Under the pieces are notes generated by a model. It had not been told where the DNA came from. It saw nothing but the letters and a program-made list of their open reading frames with translations, and ran no database searches. The position numbers and the translations under genes were made by a program. Positions 33,571 through 41,952 of a stretch of 64,000 nt of DNA are shown piece by piece. The first letter of the stretch is position 1. Each line of letters opens with the position of its first letter. The DNA is taken from assembly GCF_014646295.1 (NCBI RefSeq), contig NZ_BMNE01000005.1, positions 473,743 to 537,742 on the forward strand, read 5' to 3'. This DNA comes from Nocardia rhizosphaerihabitans (GTDB taxonomy: Bacteria > Actinomycetota > Actinomycetes > Mycobacteriales > Mycobacteriaceae).

Positions 33571-34455
33571 ATGAACTCACCCCTGGTTTCCGTCGGATTG
33601 CCACTGGCCTTGGCCGTGATCATGTTCGGCTTGGGACTCTCGCTCACCGTCGCCGACTTCACCCGGATCGCGAAGAGCCCGCGCATCGTCGCGATCGCCC
33701 TGCTCTGCCAGGTGATCGCGCTGCCGATCGTGGCCTTCGGGCTCGTGCTGCTGTTCGACCTGCCCGCGATCCTCGCGGTCGGCATGATGCTGCTCGCGTC
33801 CTCGCCGGGCGGCACGACCGCGAATCTGTTCAGCCACCTGTTCCGTGGCGATGTGGCGCTCAATGTGTCGCTGACCGCGGTCAACTCGGTCATCGCCGTC
33901 GTCACCGTCCCGCTGGTCACCAACTTCGCGATCGGCTACTTCGACCCAGCCGAGAGCGGTGAATCGGTCGGACTGCAGTTCGGCAAGGTGGTCCAGGTGT
34001 TCGCGATCGTGCTGGTCCCGGTCGCCGTCGGCATGCTGGTGCGCCGGGCGTCGGTCGCGTTCGCCGACCGGATGGACCGCCCGGTGCGCATCGGTTCGGC
34101 GGTGACCCTGATGCTGGTGATCGTCGGCACCCTTGCTGCCGAAGCCGGCGACCCGCCCGATTCGCTCGCCCAGGTCAGCGGGATCACCGTGCTGTTCTGC
34201 CTGATCAGCCTGACTATCGGCTACTTCCTCCCGCGCCTGCTCGGCGTCCCCGACCGCCAGGCCATCGCCTGCTCGATGGAGGTCGGCATCCATAACAGCA
34301 CGATCGCCATCACCATCGCGGTCAGCGTCCTGGACAGCACCGAAATGGCTGTCCCCGCAGCCATCTACGGCATCCTCATGTTCCCCCTCGCCGCCGCCTT
34401 CGGCTACCTCATCACCCGCAAACGGTCACGGGTGGCGGTCGCCGCGGCCGAGTGA
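33571..34455 (+). CDS. bile acid:sodium symporter (BASS) family transporter
   Basis: This 294-residue membrane protein has nine or ten hydrophobic helices. It carries the BASS motifs LLASSPGGTTANLFSHLFRG and SMEVGIHNSTIAITIAVS, the two broken-helix regions that bind substrate and Na+. Bacterial members carry organic anions such as 2-oxo acids or pantoate-like compounds. ATG 33571 is preferred over 33559 because GAGGA is then 5 bp upstream. The substrate is unknown, and the gene may or may not belong with the ligase operon before it. Confidence 0.87.
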   Translation: MNSPLVSVGLPLALAVIMFGLGLSLTVADFTRIAKSPRIVAIALLCQVIALPIVAFGLVLLFDLPAILAVGMMLLASSPGGTTANLFSHLFRGDVALNVSLTAVNSVIAVVTVPLVTNFAIGYFDPAESGESVGLQFGKVVQVFAIVLVPVAVGMLVRRASVAFADRMDRPVRIGSAVTLMLVIVGTLAAEAGDPPDSLAQVSGITVLFCLISLTIGYFLPRLLGVPDRQAIACSMEVGIHNSTIAITIAVSVLDSTEMAVPAAIYGILMFPLAAAFGYLITRKRSRVAVAAAE

Positions 34456-34515
34456 GTCCTCGGGCGCGTGGACAGGTGTGCGACACCGGACTAACCTCTT
34501 AGCTAAGGAGGCGTC

Positions 34516-34767
34516 ATGGTAGGGAACGCGGCGGAGCAATTCAACATTCACGACGCGAAGACGAACCTGTCACGCATCATCGAGCGGGTGGAGCAGGGGG
34601 AGGAAATCGTGATCAGTCGTGCCGGAACTCCGGTCGCCAAGGTGGTGCCGTTGACTCGCCGGGTCAATCGGACCGGCCGTGGCTCACTACGCGGTCGGCT
34701 CGAGTTGTCGCCGGGCTGGGACTCGCCCGAGACCAATGCCGAAATCGCCCGCGACTTCGACGCATGA
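34516..34767 (+). CDS. Phd/YefM-type antitoxin
   Basis: This 83-residue protein has the Phd fold signature (FNIHDAKTNLSRIIERVEQG, VISRAGTPVAKVVPL), whose N-terminal dimer binds operator DNA. The acidic C-terminal tail (SPETNAEIARDFDA) would wrap the toxin. AAGGAGG lies 6 bp before the ATG. It overlaps the toxin gene by four bases, the normal order for antitoxin first. It probably autorepresses the pair. Confidence 0.92.
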   Translation: MVGNAAEQFNIHDAKTNLSRIIERVEQGEEIVISRAGTPVAKVVPLTRRVNRTGRGSLRGRLELSPGWDSPETNAEIARDFDA

Positions 34768-35138
34768 GCCTGCTGCTGGACACCCACGTCATCCTGTGGT
34801 GGCTCACCGACGATCCCACCCTGGACGCGGACCTTCGCGGACGGCTCGACCACGATCCCGACGTCTACGTCAGCTCGGCCTCGGTGTGGGAGATCGCGAT
34901 GAAGCAAGCGTCGGGAAAGCTGGCCGGTCCGGCCGACCTGCCTGAACGGGTGGTCGGGAGCGGGTTCCTGCCGCTACCGATCGATGCCAGGCACACGATC
35001 GAAGCGGCCCGGCTTCCGCTGATCCACCGCGATCCGTTCGATCGGATTCTGGTGGCGCAGGCCCGGTGTGAGGAGCTGACGCTCGTCACCCGGGACCCGT
35101 ACTGCCTTCGGTACGACGTGGTTTCGCTACCGTGCTGA
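34764..35138 (+). CDS. VapC-type PIN-domain toxin
   Basis: This 124-residue PIN-domain ribonuclease starts SLLLDTHVILWWLTDDP. The acidic metal site is complete: D6, E43 (SVWEIAMK), D90/D93 (HRDPFDRILVAQA) and D111. Members cut tRNA or rRNA when freed from the antitoxin. Pairing with a Phd/YefM antitoxin is common for this PIN subgroup. The two-gene cassette sits between the transporter and gatD and could have been inserted there. Confidence 0.92.
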   Translation: MSLLLDTHVILWWLTDDPTLDADLRGRLDHDPDVYVSSASVWEIAMKQASGKLAGPADLPERVVGSGFLPLPIDARHTIEAARLPLIHRDPFDRILVAQARCEELTLVTRDPYCLRYDVVSLPC

Positions 35139-35145
35139 CGATCCG

Positions 35146-35862
35146 CTAAGCGCGGAGGCGTTCGCGGCGGAGGCGGTCTACCTCGGGGAGGTCGAGGGGG
35201 GCGAGGTCGGTGGGGGAGATGCCGAGGGCTCGGGCGATGAGGAGGTCGGCGAGTTCGGGGTTGCGGGCCAGGGCGGGACCGTGGAGGTAGGTGCCGATGA
35301 CCGAGCCTTGGACCACGCCTTCGGTGCCGTCGCCCACACCGTTGCCGACGCCGCGGGTGACCTTGGCGAGGGGGGCGGCGTCGGGGCCGAGGCGGGTGCC
35401 GCCGCGGTGGTTCTCGAAGCCGGTCAGCGGGGCGGAGAGGCCGTCGAGGACGGGGGTGGTGGTGACTTCGCCGATCGCGCGGGTGGCCTGGGGGGAGGTG
35501 GTGACATCGAAGAGGCTGACGCCGTCGACCTTTTCGCCCGCCGAGGTCTCGTACCAGTTGCCGAGCACCTGGATGGCGGCGCAGATCGCGAGGACGGGGG
35601 CGCCCTTGGCGGCGGCCTGCTGCAGGCCGGGGTACTTCTGCAGGTGCCGGGTGGCCAGGCGCTGGGCGGAGTCCTCGGCGCCGCCGAGGGTGTAGATGTC
35701 GAACGAGTCCGGCACGGGGTCGGCGAGGGTGATCTCGACGATCTCGGCGTCGTAGCCGCGCATGCGCAGCCGCTGGCGCAGGACGAGGGCGTTGCCGCCG
35801 TCGCCGTAGGTGCCCATCACGTCGGGCAGGACGAGGCCGATGCGGATGGTCGACTCGCTCAT
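35146..35862 (-). CDS. gatD: lipid II isoglutaminyl synthase, glutaminase subunit
   Basis: This 238-residue class I (CobB/CobQ-like) glutamine amidotransferase gives ammonia to MurT, which amidates the alpha-carboxyl of D-Glu in lipid II. The nucleophile is C94 (PVLAICAAIQVLGNWY) and the catalytic His is H194 (GTYLHGPALARNPELADLL). It overlaps murT by four bases. It has often been annotated as cobyric acid synthase, but the murT neighbour and length fit GatD. Confidence 0.93.
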   Translation of the reverse strand: MSESTIRIGLVLPDVMGTYGDGGNALVLRQRLRMRGYDAEIVEITLADPVPDSFDIYTLGGAEDSAQRLATRHLQKYPGLQQAAAKGAPVLAICAAIQVLGNWYETSAGEKVDGVSLFDVTTSPQATRAIGEVTTTPVLDGLSAPLTGFENHRGGTRLGPDAAPLAKVTRGVGNGVGDGTEGVVQGSVIGTYLHGPALARNPELADLLIARALGISPTDLAPLDLPEVDRLRRERLRA

Positions 35863-37094
35863 GCGCGTGCCTCCAGGTCACGGTTGAGATCGCGGAACGC
35901 GGTGTAGTTGGCCAGCACCTCGACGTGCCCGGCGGGACAGGAGGCGATGGCGCGCAGCGGGTCGGGCACGAGGGTGTGCTCGACGCCCGCGTAGGTCAGG
36001 CGCACGGCGAGGTCGGTGGCACGCTCGCCGGACGCCACGACCTGCACGCCTTCGAAGTGCTCGAATCGCACGTCCCACAGCCAGGACAGGTCCTCGCCGT
36101 CGGGCACCTGCCCGTTGACCGCAATCACCAGACCGGCCGAGGTCGGCTCGATCATCGACAGCGCTTCCTGCCAGCCCGCGGGATTCTTGGCCAGCAGCAA
36201 CCGCGCGTCGTGCTCGCCGACGGTGACGGTGCGGTACCGGCCCGCGATCTCGCGGACGGTGCCGGTGGCGTCGGTCGCCTTGGTCGCCTCGGCGCCCATC
36301 GCGACCGCGGCCGCGACGGCTTGGGCCGCATTGCCGCGGTTCGCCCGGCCGGGCAGCGCCAGATGCAGGGGAGCGCGGAAACCGTCGGGGCCGCACAGGT
36401 CGTCGCCCTCGAGCCACCAATCCGGTTGCGGGCGATGGAAATCGGCGCCGGTCGAGCGCCAGTTCTCGCCCTCCCAGACGATCGGCTCGCCACTGCGCGG
36501 ACAGCTCGTCGCGTCGACGGCCCAGCCGCTGCCCGCCGCTACCCACACGACCTGGGGATGGTCGTAGGCGATGGAGGCCACCAGCACGTCGTCGCAGTTG
36601 GCGATGACGACGGTGTCGGGATGACGGGCCAGCCCGGCGCGCAGCTTGCGCTCGATCATGTTGATCTCGCCGACCCGGTCGAGCTGATCGCGGCTCAGGT
36701 TCAGCAGCACCACGGCCGCCGGGTCGAGCGCGTCGCTGACGTGCGGCAGATGCAGTTCGTCGACCTCGATCGCGGCCAGCGGCACACCCTGGTGCACGCT
36801 CAGCGCCGCGACGATGCCCGCGTCCATATTGGCGCCGTCGGCTTGGGTGGCGACCTGGCCGAGCGTGCCTAGCGCCGCGGTGGTCATCCTCGTGGTGGTC
36901 GACTTGCCGTTGGTGCCGGTGATCAGCACCGTCCGCCTGCCGCGCCCGAGCTGCGTCATGATCGTCGGATCGATCTTCAAGGCGATCAGGCCGCCGATCA
37001 TCGAACCCTTGCCGCGGCCCGCCTTCTGCGAAGCCCACGACGCTGCCGCCGCCGCTCGCAAAGCCAGGCGCCCACGCACCGAGATGTCTGCCAC
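35859..37094 (-). CDS. murT: lipid II isoglutaminyl synthase, Mur-ligase subunit
   Basis: This 411-residue Mur-ligase-fold protein activates the D-Glu carboxylate of lipid II with ATP. The P-loop ITGTNGKSTTTRM is at about 58-70, followed by a central ligase domain and the C-terminal MurT domain. The family's inserted zinc ribbon is degenerate here: in TSCPRSGEPIVWEGENW only one Cys remains, so zinc is probably not bound, unlike the Staphylococcus or Streptococcus enzymes. It is first of the murT-gatD pair. Confidence 0.93.
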   Translation of the reverse strand: MADISVRGRLALRAAAAASWASQKAGRGKGSMIGGLIALKIDPTIMTQLGRGRRTVLITGTNGKSTTTRMTTAALGTLGQVATQADGANMDAGIVAALSVHQGVPLAAIEVDELHLPHVSDALDPAAVVLLNLSRDQLDRVGEINMIERKLRAGLARHPDTVVIANCDDVLVASIAYDHPQVVWVAAGSGWAVDATSCPRSGEPIVWEGENWRSTGADFHRPQPDWWLEGDDLCGPDGFRAPLHLALPGRANRGNAAQAVAAAVAMGAEATKATDATGTVREIAGRYRTVTVGEHDARLLLAKNPAGWQEALSMIEPTSAGLVIAVNGQVPDGEDLSWLWDVRFEHFEGVQVVASGERATDLAVRLTYAGVEHTLVPDPLRAIASCPAGHVEVLANYTAFRDLNRDLEARA

Positions 37095-37152
37095 GCCGCG
37101 AGTCTATGTGCGCGACGCCGCGCACCGCGTGCGGGAGCGGTGTGAGCTCCGT

Positions 37153-37337
37153 CAGCCCATCCGGGCCGGAGACGTGAGCCGCACCGCTTGGGACGAGCGG
37201 AACCCGTGTCAGCCCATCCGCGCCGGAGACGTGAGCCGCACCGCTTGGGACGAGCGGAACCCGTGTCAGCCCATCCGCGCCGGAGACGTGAGCCGCACCG
37301 CTTGCGACGAGCGGAACCTGCGTCAGCCCATCCGCGC
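37153..37337. repeat. 57-bp tandem repeat (minisatellite), 3 copies plus partial fourth
   Basis: Copies start at 37153, 37210 and 37267, with a 14-bp partial copy at 37324 that is the 3' end of the DUF3558 lipoprotein gene including its stop codon. Copy 1 differs from copy 2 at one base and copy 3 at three. A more degenerate copy seems to precede copy 1 (about 37112-37152). The array occupies most of the 228-bp gap between the lipoprotein and murT genes and looks like a VNTR locus grown from the gene's end. Confidence 0.85.
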
Positions 37338-37949
37338 GACGAGGGTGCGCACCACTTCGGCGCTGACCTCGTCGCGCCAGATCTGGAAGCGCGCGGGGTT
37401 GTCCAGGCCGCCGACCGTGGAGTCGCCGCTGACCGAGAAGGCGAAGTTGCCCCGGTAACAGGCGACCGTGGATTCGATGATCTTGCCGTAGGTGCATTCG
37501 GTGGCGCCCCACTCCGGCGCGACCGGGTCGCCGGTGAAGCGCTTCATGTCGGCGTAGTGGGCGGCGACCGCGGCTTCCTCGCCGACCGAGGAGAACGTCA
37601 CGGTGATCTTGGCGTTGTCCGACGAGTCGGGGAGGTCGGGCAGATCGAAGGTGAACAGACAGCCGCCCTGCGCGATATTGCGCACGGTGTCGCCGACGAT
37701 CTGCACGGTTTGCGGCGTCCGGGTGAGATTCGTGGCCTGCGGCAGGATCGCGGTGATCTCGGCATCGGTGAGCACCGCGCAGGCGTCGGGCCAATTGGCG
37801 TCGGTCGCGGGCAGCGTCGCGGTGATGGCCGTCGCGGCGGGAACCGCCTCGCCGAAGGTGATACCAGGCGGGCCGACCGGACCACAGCCGGCCAGCGCAG
37901 CCACCGCCAGGGCAATCGACCCGAGCGCACGCCATCCACGCAGACTCAC
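37323..37949 (-). CDS. DUF3558 lipoprotein
   Basis: This 208-residue lipoprotein has a signal peptide with lipobox LAGC (Cys near residue 22), so it should be anchored in the outer leaflet of the plasma membrane. The mature part has the DUF3558 features WPDACAVLTDAEITAILPQA, a Cys in GGCLFTF, then ATECTYGK and ACYRGNFAF. The function of the family is unknown; it is very common in Nocardia and relatives. GTG 37949 is preferred because GGGGGGA lies 6 bp upstream; an upstream GTG (37970) lacks this. The last codons and stop are duplicated in the tandem array downstream. Confidence 0.8.
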   Translation of the reverse strand: MSLRGWRALGSIALAVAALAGCGPVGPPGITFGEAVPAATAITATLPATDANWPDACAVLTDAEITAILPQATNLTRTPQTVQIVGDTVRNIAQGGCLFTFDLPDLPDSSDNAKITVTFSSVGEEAAVAAHYADMKRFTGDPVAPEWGATECTYGKIIESTVACYRGNFAFSVSGDSTVGGLDNPARFQIWRDEVSAEVVRTLVARMG

Positions 37950-38048
37950 CAGAAATCCCCCCGCTAACACCGTGATTCGCCACCGACGGTGGCTATTGTC
38001 GGCCTTACCCGGCGCAGAAGCAACGCGCGTTCTGGTCGTGCTGACAGG

Positions 38049-39806
38049 TCACATCTGAACGTCGAACATATTGGGAATTCCCCTGGCATAGCGGTCGGCG
38101 TCGATCACCCGCAGCGGCTCGAGTTCGGGGGTGCGGCGCAGCCGGAAAGTGCGGCAGCGCTGGGCCGATGACCCCGCGACGTCGAGCAGTGCGTTGACCG
38201 CGGCGCGGGCGGACTCGTTCGCGCCCTCCATCGTCGCCAGGTCGATATCGGTGCGTACGTAATCGCCTGCGAGAAACAGGTTCTCGATCGAGCCGTGGGC
38301 TTCGGGCCGCGCATCCCACGAGCCCGCGGTGTTGATGAGCAACGGATCGGCATTCGCGTTCCGGCTGCCCTGCCAGGTGATCCCCGGATCGAGAAACCAG
38401 GAATGGACGTCGGCGGGACGCAGCAGTTGTTCGCGGTCGTTCAGATGGGCGCTGAGCTGGGCCCAGACCTCCCGGAAGATCTCCTCGTGCGTGCATTCCA
38501 CGGCGGGCTTGCCGTACAGCATGCCGGGGGAATTCCAGTCGGAGATGTCGACGGACAGGCAATCGGCCACCGTGCCGTCGCCGAACGACGGCAGCTTGCG
38601 CGTCCACAGCTGGTTCTGGCTGATCGAGGTGAGCGACCACGGTGAATCGACGAATGCCGCGTGCCCGCGCGAAATACGCAGCGGCGTGCGGAAATAGATC
38701 TGGATGCCGTTCATCCAGTCGACGAACAGGCGATCGGTCGCCGCCAGTTCCGGCGCCAGCTCCAGCACCTGGGGCGACCAGAGTTTCCTGACCTGTTCGA
38801 CCGGCATCGCGGCGACGAAATAGTCGGCCTCGACGGTGCGGGCGCCGGCGGCATCGGTGATCCGCGCCGCGCCGATGCGCTTGTCGCGCACCTCGAGCCC
38901 CTCGACCCGGGAGCCGAGTTCGAAGCGGACGCCGAGCCCGCGCAGATGGTCGACCCACGGGTCGATCCAGGCGATATTGGTCGCGTTGTTCAGCACCCGG
39001 TCCAGGCCGCCGTCGTTGCCGAGGCCGAGCGGGTTGCCGAGGAACTGCTCGCCCATGCTGCCGATGGTGCGGGTGCTGGCCAGATTCTCCTTGGCCGCGA
39101 CCATGATGCTGGTGAGCGAGCGCGAGACGATCGCGCGGAACTCGTGCGAGCGTTCATGCCCGCGCACGAAGTCCTGCCACGAGGTGTGCTCCCACTGGCC
39201 GAAGCGGCGGGCGTCGCAACTGCTGTTGAACACCAGCAGCCGGTTGGCGAAGTACGCGGCCTCCGGTGGCGGCATCTTCGACAGCGTCGAGATGGTGGCG
39301 GCCAGTGTCTCCCTGATGGCGTCGGGATTCGTCGTCGGTGCGGTGAAGCCGTCGGGCAGGGTCAGCAGGATGTCGTCGGCGTCGCGGCGGGAGAACCTGG
39401 CCTCCGGCACGGTGATCAGGTTGTTCCACACGCCGTCGCGATTGCCGGCGACCGGAATCCGGCGCATGGTGTCGGGCAGGTTCTGATAGAAGCCGGGGAA
39501 GAAGCGGAAGCCGTGCTCACCGGGCAGATCGGGCCTGCCGTCGCGGCCGGTGCCGGGCACCGCGATGCTGCGGGCCTTGCCGCCGAAGGCCCTCGCCTCG
39601 TAGACGGTGACCTCGAAACCGCGTTCGGCCAGCTCATGGGCGGCGGTCAGCCCGGCGACACCGCCACCGAGGACGGCGACCCGGCGGCCGGGGGGTGCGC
39701 CGAGCGCAACACCGGCTCCCGCCACGGCCCCCGCCGATACCACCCCTGCTGCGACCGCGCCGTGGAGAAACGTTCTTCGCGACACGGGCCACCGCTGTTG
39801 CGCCAT
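38049..39806 (-). CDS. Tat-exported FAD-dependent amine-oxidase/desaturase-like protein
   Basis: This is a protein of about 585 residues. The N terminus has a twin-arginine signal (SRRTFLHGAVAAGVV), so a folded flavoprotein is exported. A dinucleotide-binding motif follows directly (VAVLGGGVAGLTAAHELAER) and the C terminus has the second FAD motif (NLFLAGDYVRTDIDLATMEG). The general shape is that of hydroxysqualene dehydroxylase/phytoene-desaturase-like enzymes. The substrate is unknown and a terpenoid or sterol is only a guess. ATG 39806 is used; an upstream GTG (39854) would put an extra leader before the Tat signal. Confidence 0.8.
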   Translation of the reverse strand: MAQQRWPVSRRTFLHGAVAAGVVSAGAVAGAGVALGAPPGRRVAVLGGGVAGLTAAHELAERGFEVTVYEARAFGGKARSIAVPGTGRDGRPDLPGEHGFRFFPGFYQNLPDTMRRIPVAGNRDGVWNNLITVPEARFSRRDADDILLTLPDGFTAPTTNPDAIRETLAATISTLSKMPPPEAAYFANRLLVFNSSCDARRFGQWEHTSWQDFVRGHERSHEFRAIVSRSLTSIMVAAKENLASTRTIGSMGEQFLGNPLGLGNDGGLDRVLNNATNIAWIDPWVDHLRGLGVRFELGSRVEGLEVRDKRIGAARITDAAGARTVEADYFVAAMPVEQVRKLWSPQVLELAPELAATDRLFVDWMNGIQIYFRTPLRISRGHAAFVDSPWSLTSISQNQLWTRKLPSFGDGTVADCLSVDISDWNSPGMLYGKPAVECTHEEIFREVWAQLSAHLNDREQLLRPADVHSWFLDPGITWQGSRNANADPLLINTAGSWDARPEAHGSIENLFLAGDYVRTDIDLATMEGANESARAAVNALLDVAGSSAQRCRTFRLRRTPELEPLRVIDADRYARGIPNMFDVQM

Positions 39807-39916
39807 ATGCTGTTCAGCTGCCTTGTTCGAGTATTGCCTGCGATTTGCTATCACTCTAGAGCGCGGCGAAGACCTGGCTGTTGTGACCTGTGCGTCGTTC
39901 GCCCGAGCTCGAAACC

Positions 39917-39952
39917 GACCGGTCGCGCGGAAAACGCATCGCGCGATCGGTC
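39917..39952. terminator. hairpin downstream of the EamA gene
   Basis: Arms of 13 nt (39917-39929 and 39940-39952, starting GACCGGTCGCGCG) pair with one mismatch around a 10-nt loop. It is 44 bp past the 3' end of the minus-strand transporter gene and may terminate it. Confidence 0.45.
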
Positions 39953-39995
39953 ACATGCTAGCCACCGCCTCGGCGATTGTGCGTCGAATTGGACG

Positions 39996-40943
39996 TTAGA
40001 CCTGGACGAGGCTCCGCTCGGGGGCGGGCTGCGGCGTCCGCCGGGCGGTCGTCGCGGCGAACGCGCCCGCGATGACGATCACGCCGCCGATCAGCGCGGC
40101 CACCGACGGCTCCTCGTCGAACACCACCCAGGCCGCCGCGATGCCGACAACCGGCACGAGCAGCGACAACGGCGCCACCGTGCCCGCCGGATAGCGGCTC
40201 ATCAGGTATGTCCACAGGCCGGATCCACACACCGTCGCGAGGATGGCGATATAGGCGAGCGCGGCCAGCGCGGGCAGGCCGTCGGCATTGGTCACTGCCG
40301 CGCCGAGCGCGCGGAAGCCGGTGCCAGGCCCCTCGACAGCCATCGACAGTGCCAGCAGCGGCAGGACGGGGACCACCGACATCCACAGCGTCAGGTGCAG
40401 TGGATCGAATCCGGGCGAATCCGCGCCCGCCTGACGCGCGCCGATATTGCCGAACGCCCAGCCGAGTCCGCCAGCCAGGGTCAGCAGCACCGGCAGCACT
40501 GTGGCATGGGCTAGCCGATCGGCGCCGATGACGACCATGCCGAGCACGGCGACCGCCAGCCCGGCCACCTGCACCGGACGCAGCCGCTCGCGCAGCAGGA
40601 CCGCGCCGAGCACCACTGTGAACGGTGCCGAGGACTGCAGCACCAGCGAGGCGAGCCCGGTCGGCATGCCCGCGCGCATCGCGGTGAACAGGAAGGCGAA
40701 CTGCAGGATGCCGAATCCGGTGCCGTAGAGCAGCAGCCAGCGGGTGCGCACGGCGGGACGCGGGATGAACACCAGCACCGGCACCGCGATGACGGCGAAT
40801 CGCAGCGCGGCGAAGAAGAAGGGCGGGAAGTGGTCGAGGCCGATCCGGATGGCCAGGAAGTTCAGGCCCCAGAGCACGACGACGGTCAGTCCGAGCAGGC
40901 GGTCACGGGAGGTCACGCCCTCATCGTGCGGTTCGCGAAGCAT
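39996..40943 (-). CDS. EamA/DMT-family transporter
   Basis: This 315-residue membrane protein has ten hydrophobic helices in two EamA repeats (LLGLTVVVLWGLNFLAIRIG and ALAALAYIAILATVCGSGLW). Members export amino acids or other metabolites. It is divergent from a LysR gene with 44 bp between them, so it is very probably the LysR target. An internal GTG (40916, before TSRDRLLG) could be the true start because the first nine residues are hydrophilic and atypical. Confidence 0.88.
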   Translation of the reverse strand: MLREPHDEGVTSRDRLLGLTVVVLWGLNFLAIRIGLDHFPPFFFAALRFAVIAVPVLVFIPRPAVRTRWLLLYGTGFGILQFAFLFTAMRAGMPTGLASLVLQSSAPFTVVLGAVLLRERLRPVQVAGLAVAVLGMVVIGADRLAHATVLPVLLTLAGGLGWAFGNIGARQAGADSPGFDPLHLTLWMSVVPVLPLLALSMAVEGPGTGFRALGAAVTNADGLPALAALAYIAILATVCGSGLWTYLMSRYPAGTVAPLSLLVPVVGIAAAWVVFDEEPSVAALIGGVIVIAGAFAATTARRTPQPAPERSLVQV

Positions 40944-40969
40944 CAGGACAATCGAATAAAGGTGGATTA

Positions 40970-40989
40970 ATGAAGTAGATTTACTTCAT
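40970..40989. promoter_or_regulatory. perfect dyad between EamA and LysR genes, candidate LysR operator
   Basis: ATGAAGTA-GATT-TACTTCAT (8-4-8) lies in the 44-bp divergent spacer and runs over the first bases of the LysR start codon at 40988. The core contains the T-N11-A pattern typical of LysR sites. Binding would block the LysR gene itself and could activate the transporter. Confidence 0.6.
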
Positions 40990-41887
40990 GTTTTCGATCG
41001 ACAGGCTGCGGATTCTGCGGGAACTGGCCGACCGCGGCACGGTCGCCGCCGTCGCCGAGGCGCTGTCGATGACGCCGTCCGCGGTCTCGCAGCAGTTGAA
41101 GGTGCTGGCCAGGGAAGCGGGGGTCGCGCTGCTCGAACCGGACGGGCGGCGGGTGCGGCTCACCGACGCCGGGCAGGCGCTGGTCCTGCGCGCCGACGAC
41201 GTCCTCGCGGCGATGGAGCGGGCTACCGCCGAGATGGCGCACTATCGCGGCTCGCCGCGCGGGCAGGTCAGGGTGGCGTCGTTCCCGTCCGGCGCCGCGC
41301 TGCTGCTGCCGCCCGTGCTGACCGCGCTCGCGGGCAGCGGTGTCGAGATCGTCGCGGGTGACGAGGATCTGCCACCGTCGGAAGCGGCGAAACTGCTGGC
41401 CGACTACGACATCGTGCTCACCCATCGCGACGAACGCGCGCCGTCGCAGGCCGGGCCGCGGCTCGCGGCGCGGGTGCTGATGCGGGAACCGATCGACGTC
41501 GTCGTCGCGCCGACCCACCCGCTGGCGGGCCGGAGTTCGGTGCGGCCGGAGGAGCTGGCCGAGGAGACGTGGGTGAGCGTGCGCGGCGGTTTCCCCGTCG
41601 ACGACGTGCTCGAATCCATCGCGACAATCACCGGCGTGCGCCCGCGGATCGCGCAGCGGCTCAACGAGTTCCGGGTGATCGAAACGCTCGTGGCCTCGGG
41701 ATACGGCGTCGCGCTGATGCCGCGCTTCGCCGTGGCCCATCCCGCGCTGTCGGTGCTGCGGCTATCGGGTGTGCGGGCGGCGCGGGTGTACGACCTCGTC
41801 ACCCGGCCGCAGGCGCACCGGCGCCCCGCTATCGCCGCGGTGCTCGATGCCTTCGAGGCCGCGGCGCGCGAGGTCAGCGCGAGCTGA
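40988..41887 (+). CDS. LysR-family transcriptional regulator
   Basis: This 299-residue regulator has an N-terminal winged HTH (ELADRGTVAAVAEALSMTPS, SQQLKVLAREAGVALLEPDG) and a periplasmic-binding-like effector domain (from about 90). It is divergent from the EamA exporter, a frequent pair in which the regulator senses the exported metabolite. The dyad overlapping its start suggests autorepression. Confidence 0.92.
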   Translation: MFSIDRLRILRELADRGTVAAVAEALSMTPSAVSQQLKVLAREAGVALLEPDGRRVRLTDAGQALVLRADDVLAAMERATAEMAHYRGSPRGQVRVASFPSGAALLLPPVLTALAGSGVEIVAGDEDLPPSEAAKLLADYDIVLTHRDERAPSQAGPRLAARVLMREPIDVVVAPTHPLAGRSSVRPEELAEETWVSVRGGFPVDDVLESIATITGVRPRIAQRLNEFRVIETLVASGYGVALMPRFAVAHPALSVLRLSGVRAARVYDLVTRPQAHRRPAIAAVLDAFEAAAREVSAS

Positions 41888-41952
41888 CGTACCCGCGCAG
41901 CCGCTCGGCACTCAGGCCGGCACGCCTGCGCGGCCTGGTCGATTCGGCCAGG

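Noticed and set aside
35146..35862. Cobyric acid synthase (cobQ)
   Set aside because: Too short and coupled to murT; GatD explains length, Cys/His positions and context.
37153..37337. The 57-bp repeats as a CRISPR array
   Set aside because: The units are directly adjacent with no unique spacers, and no cas genes are present.
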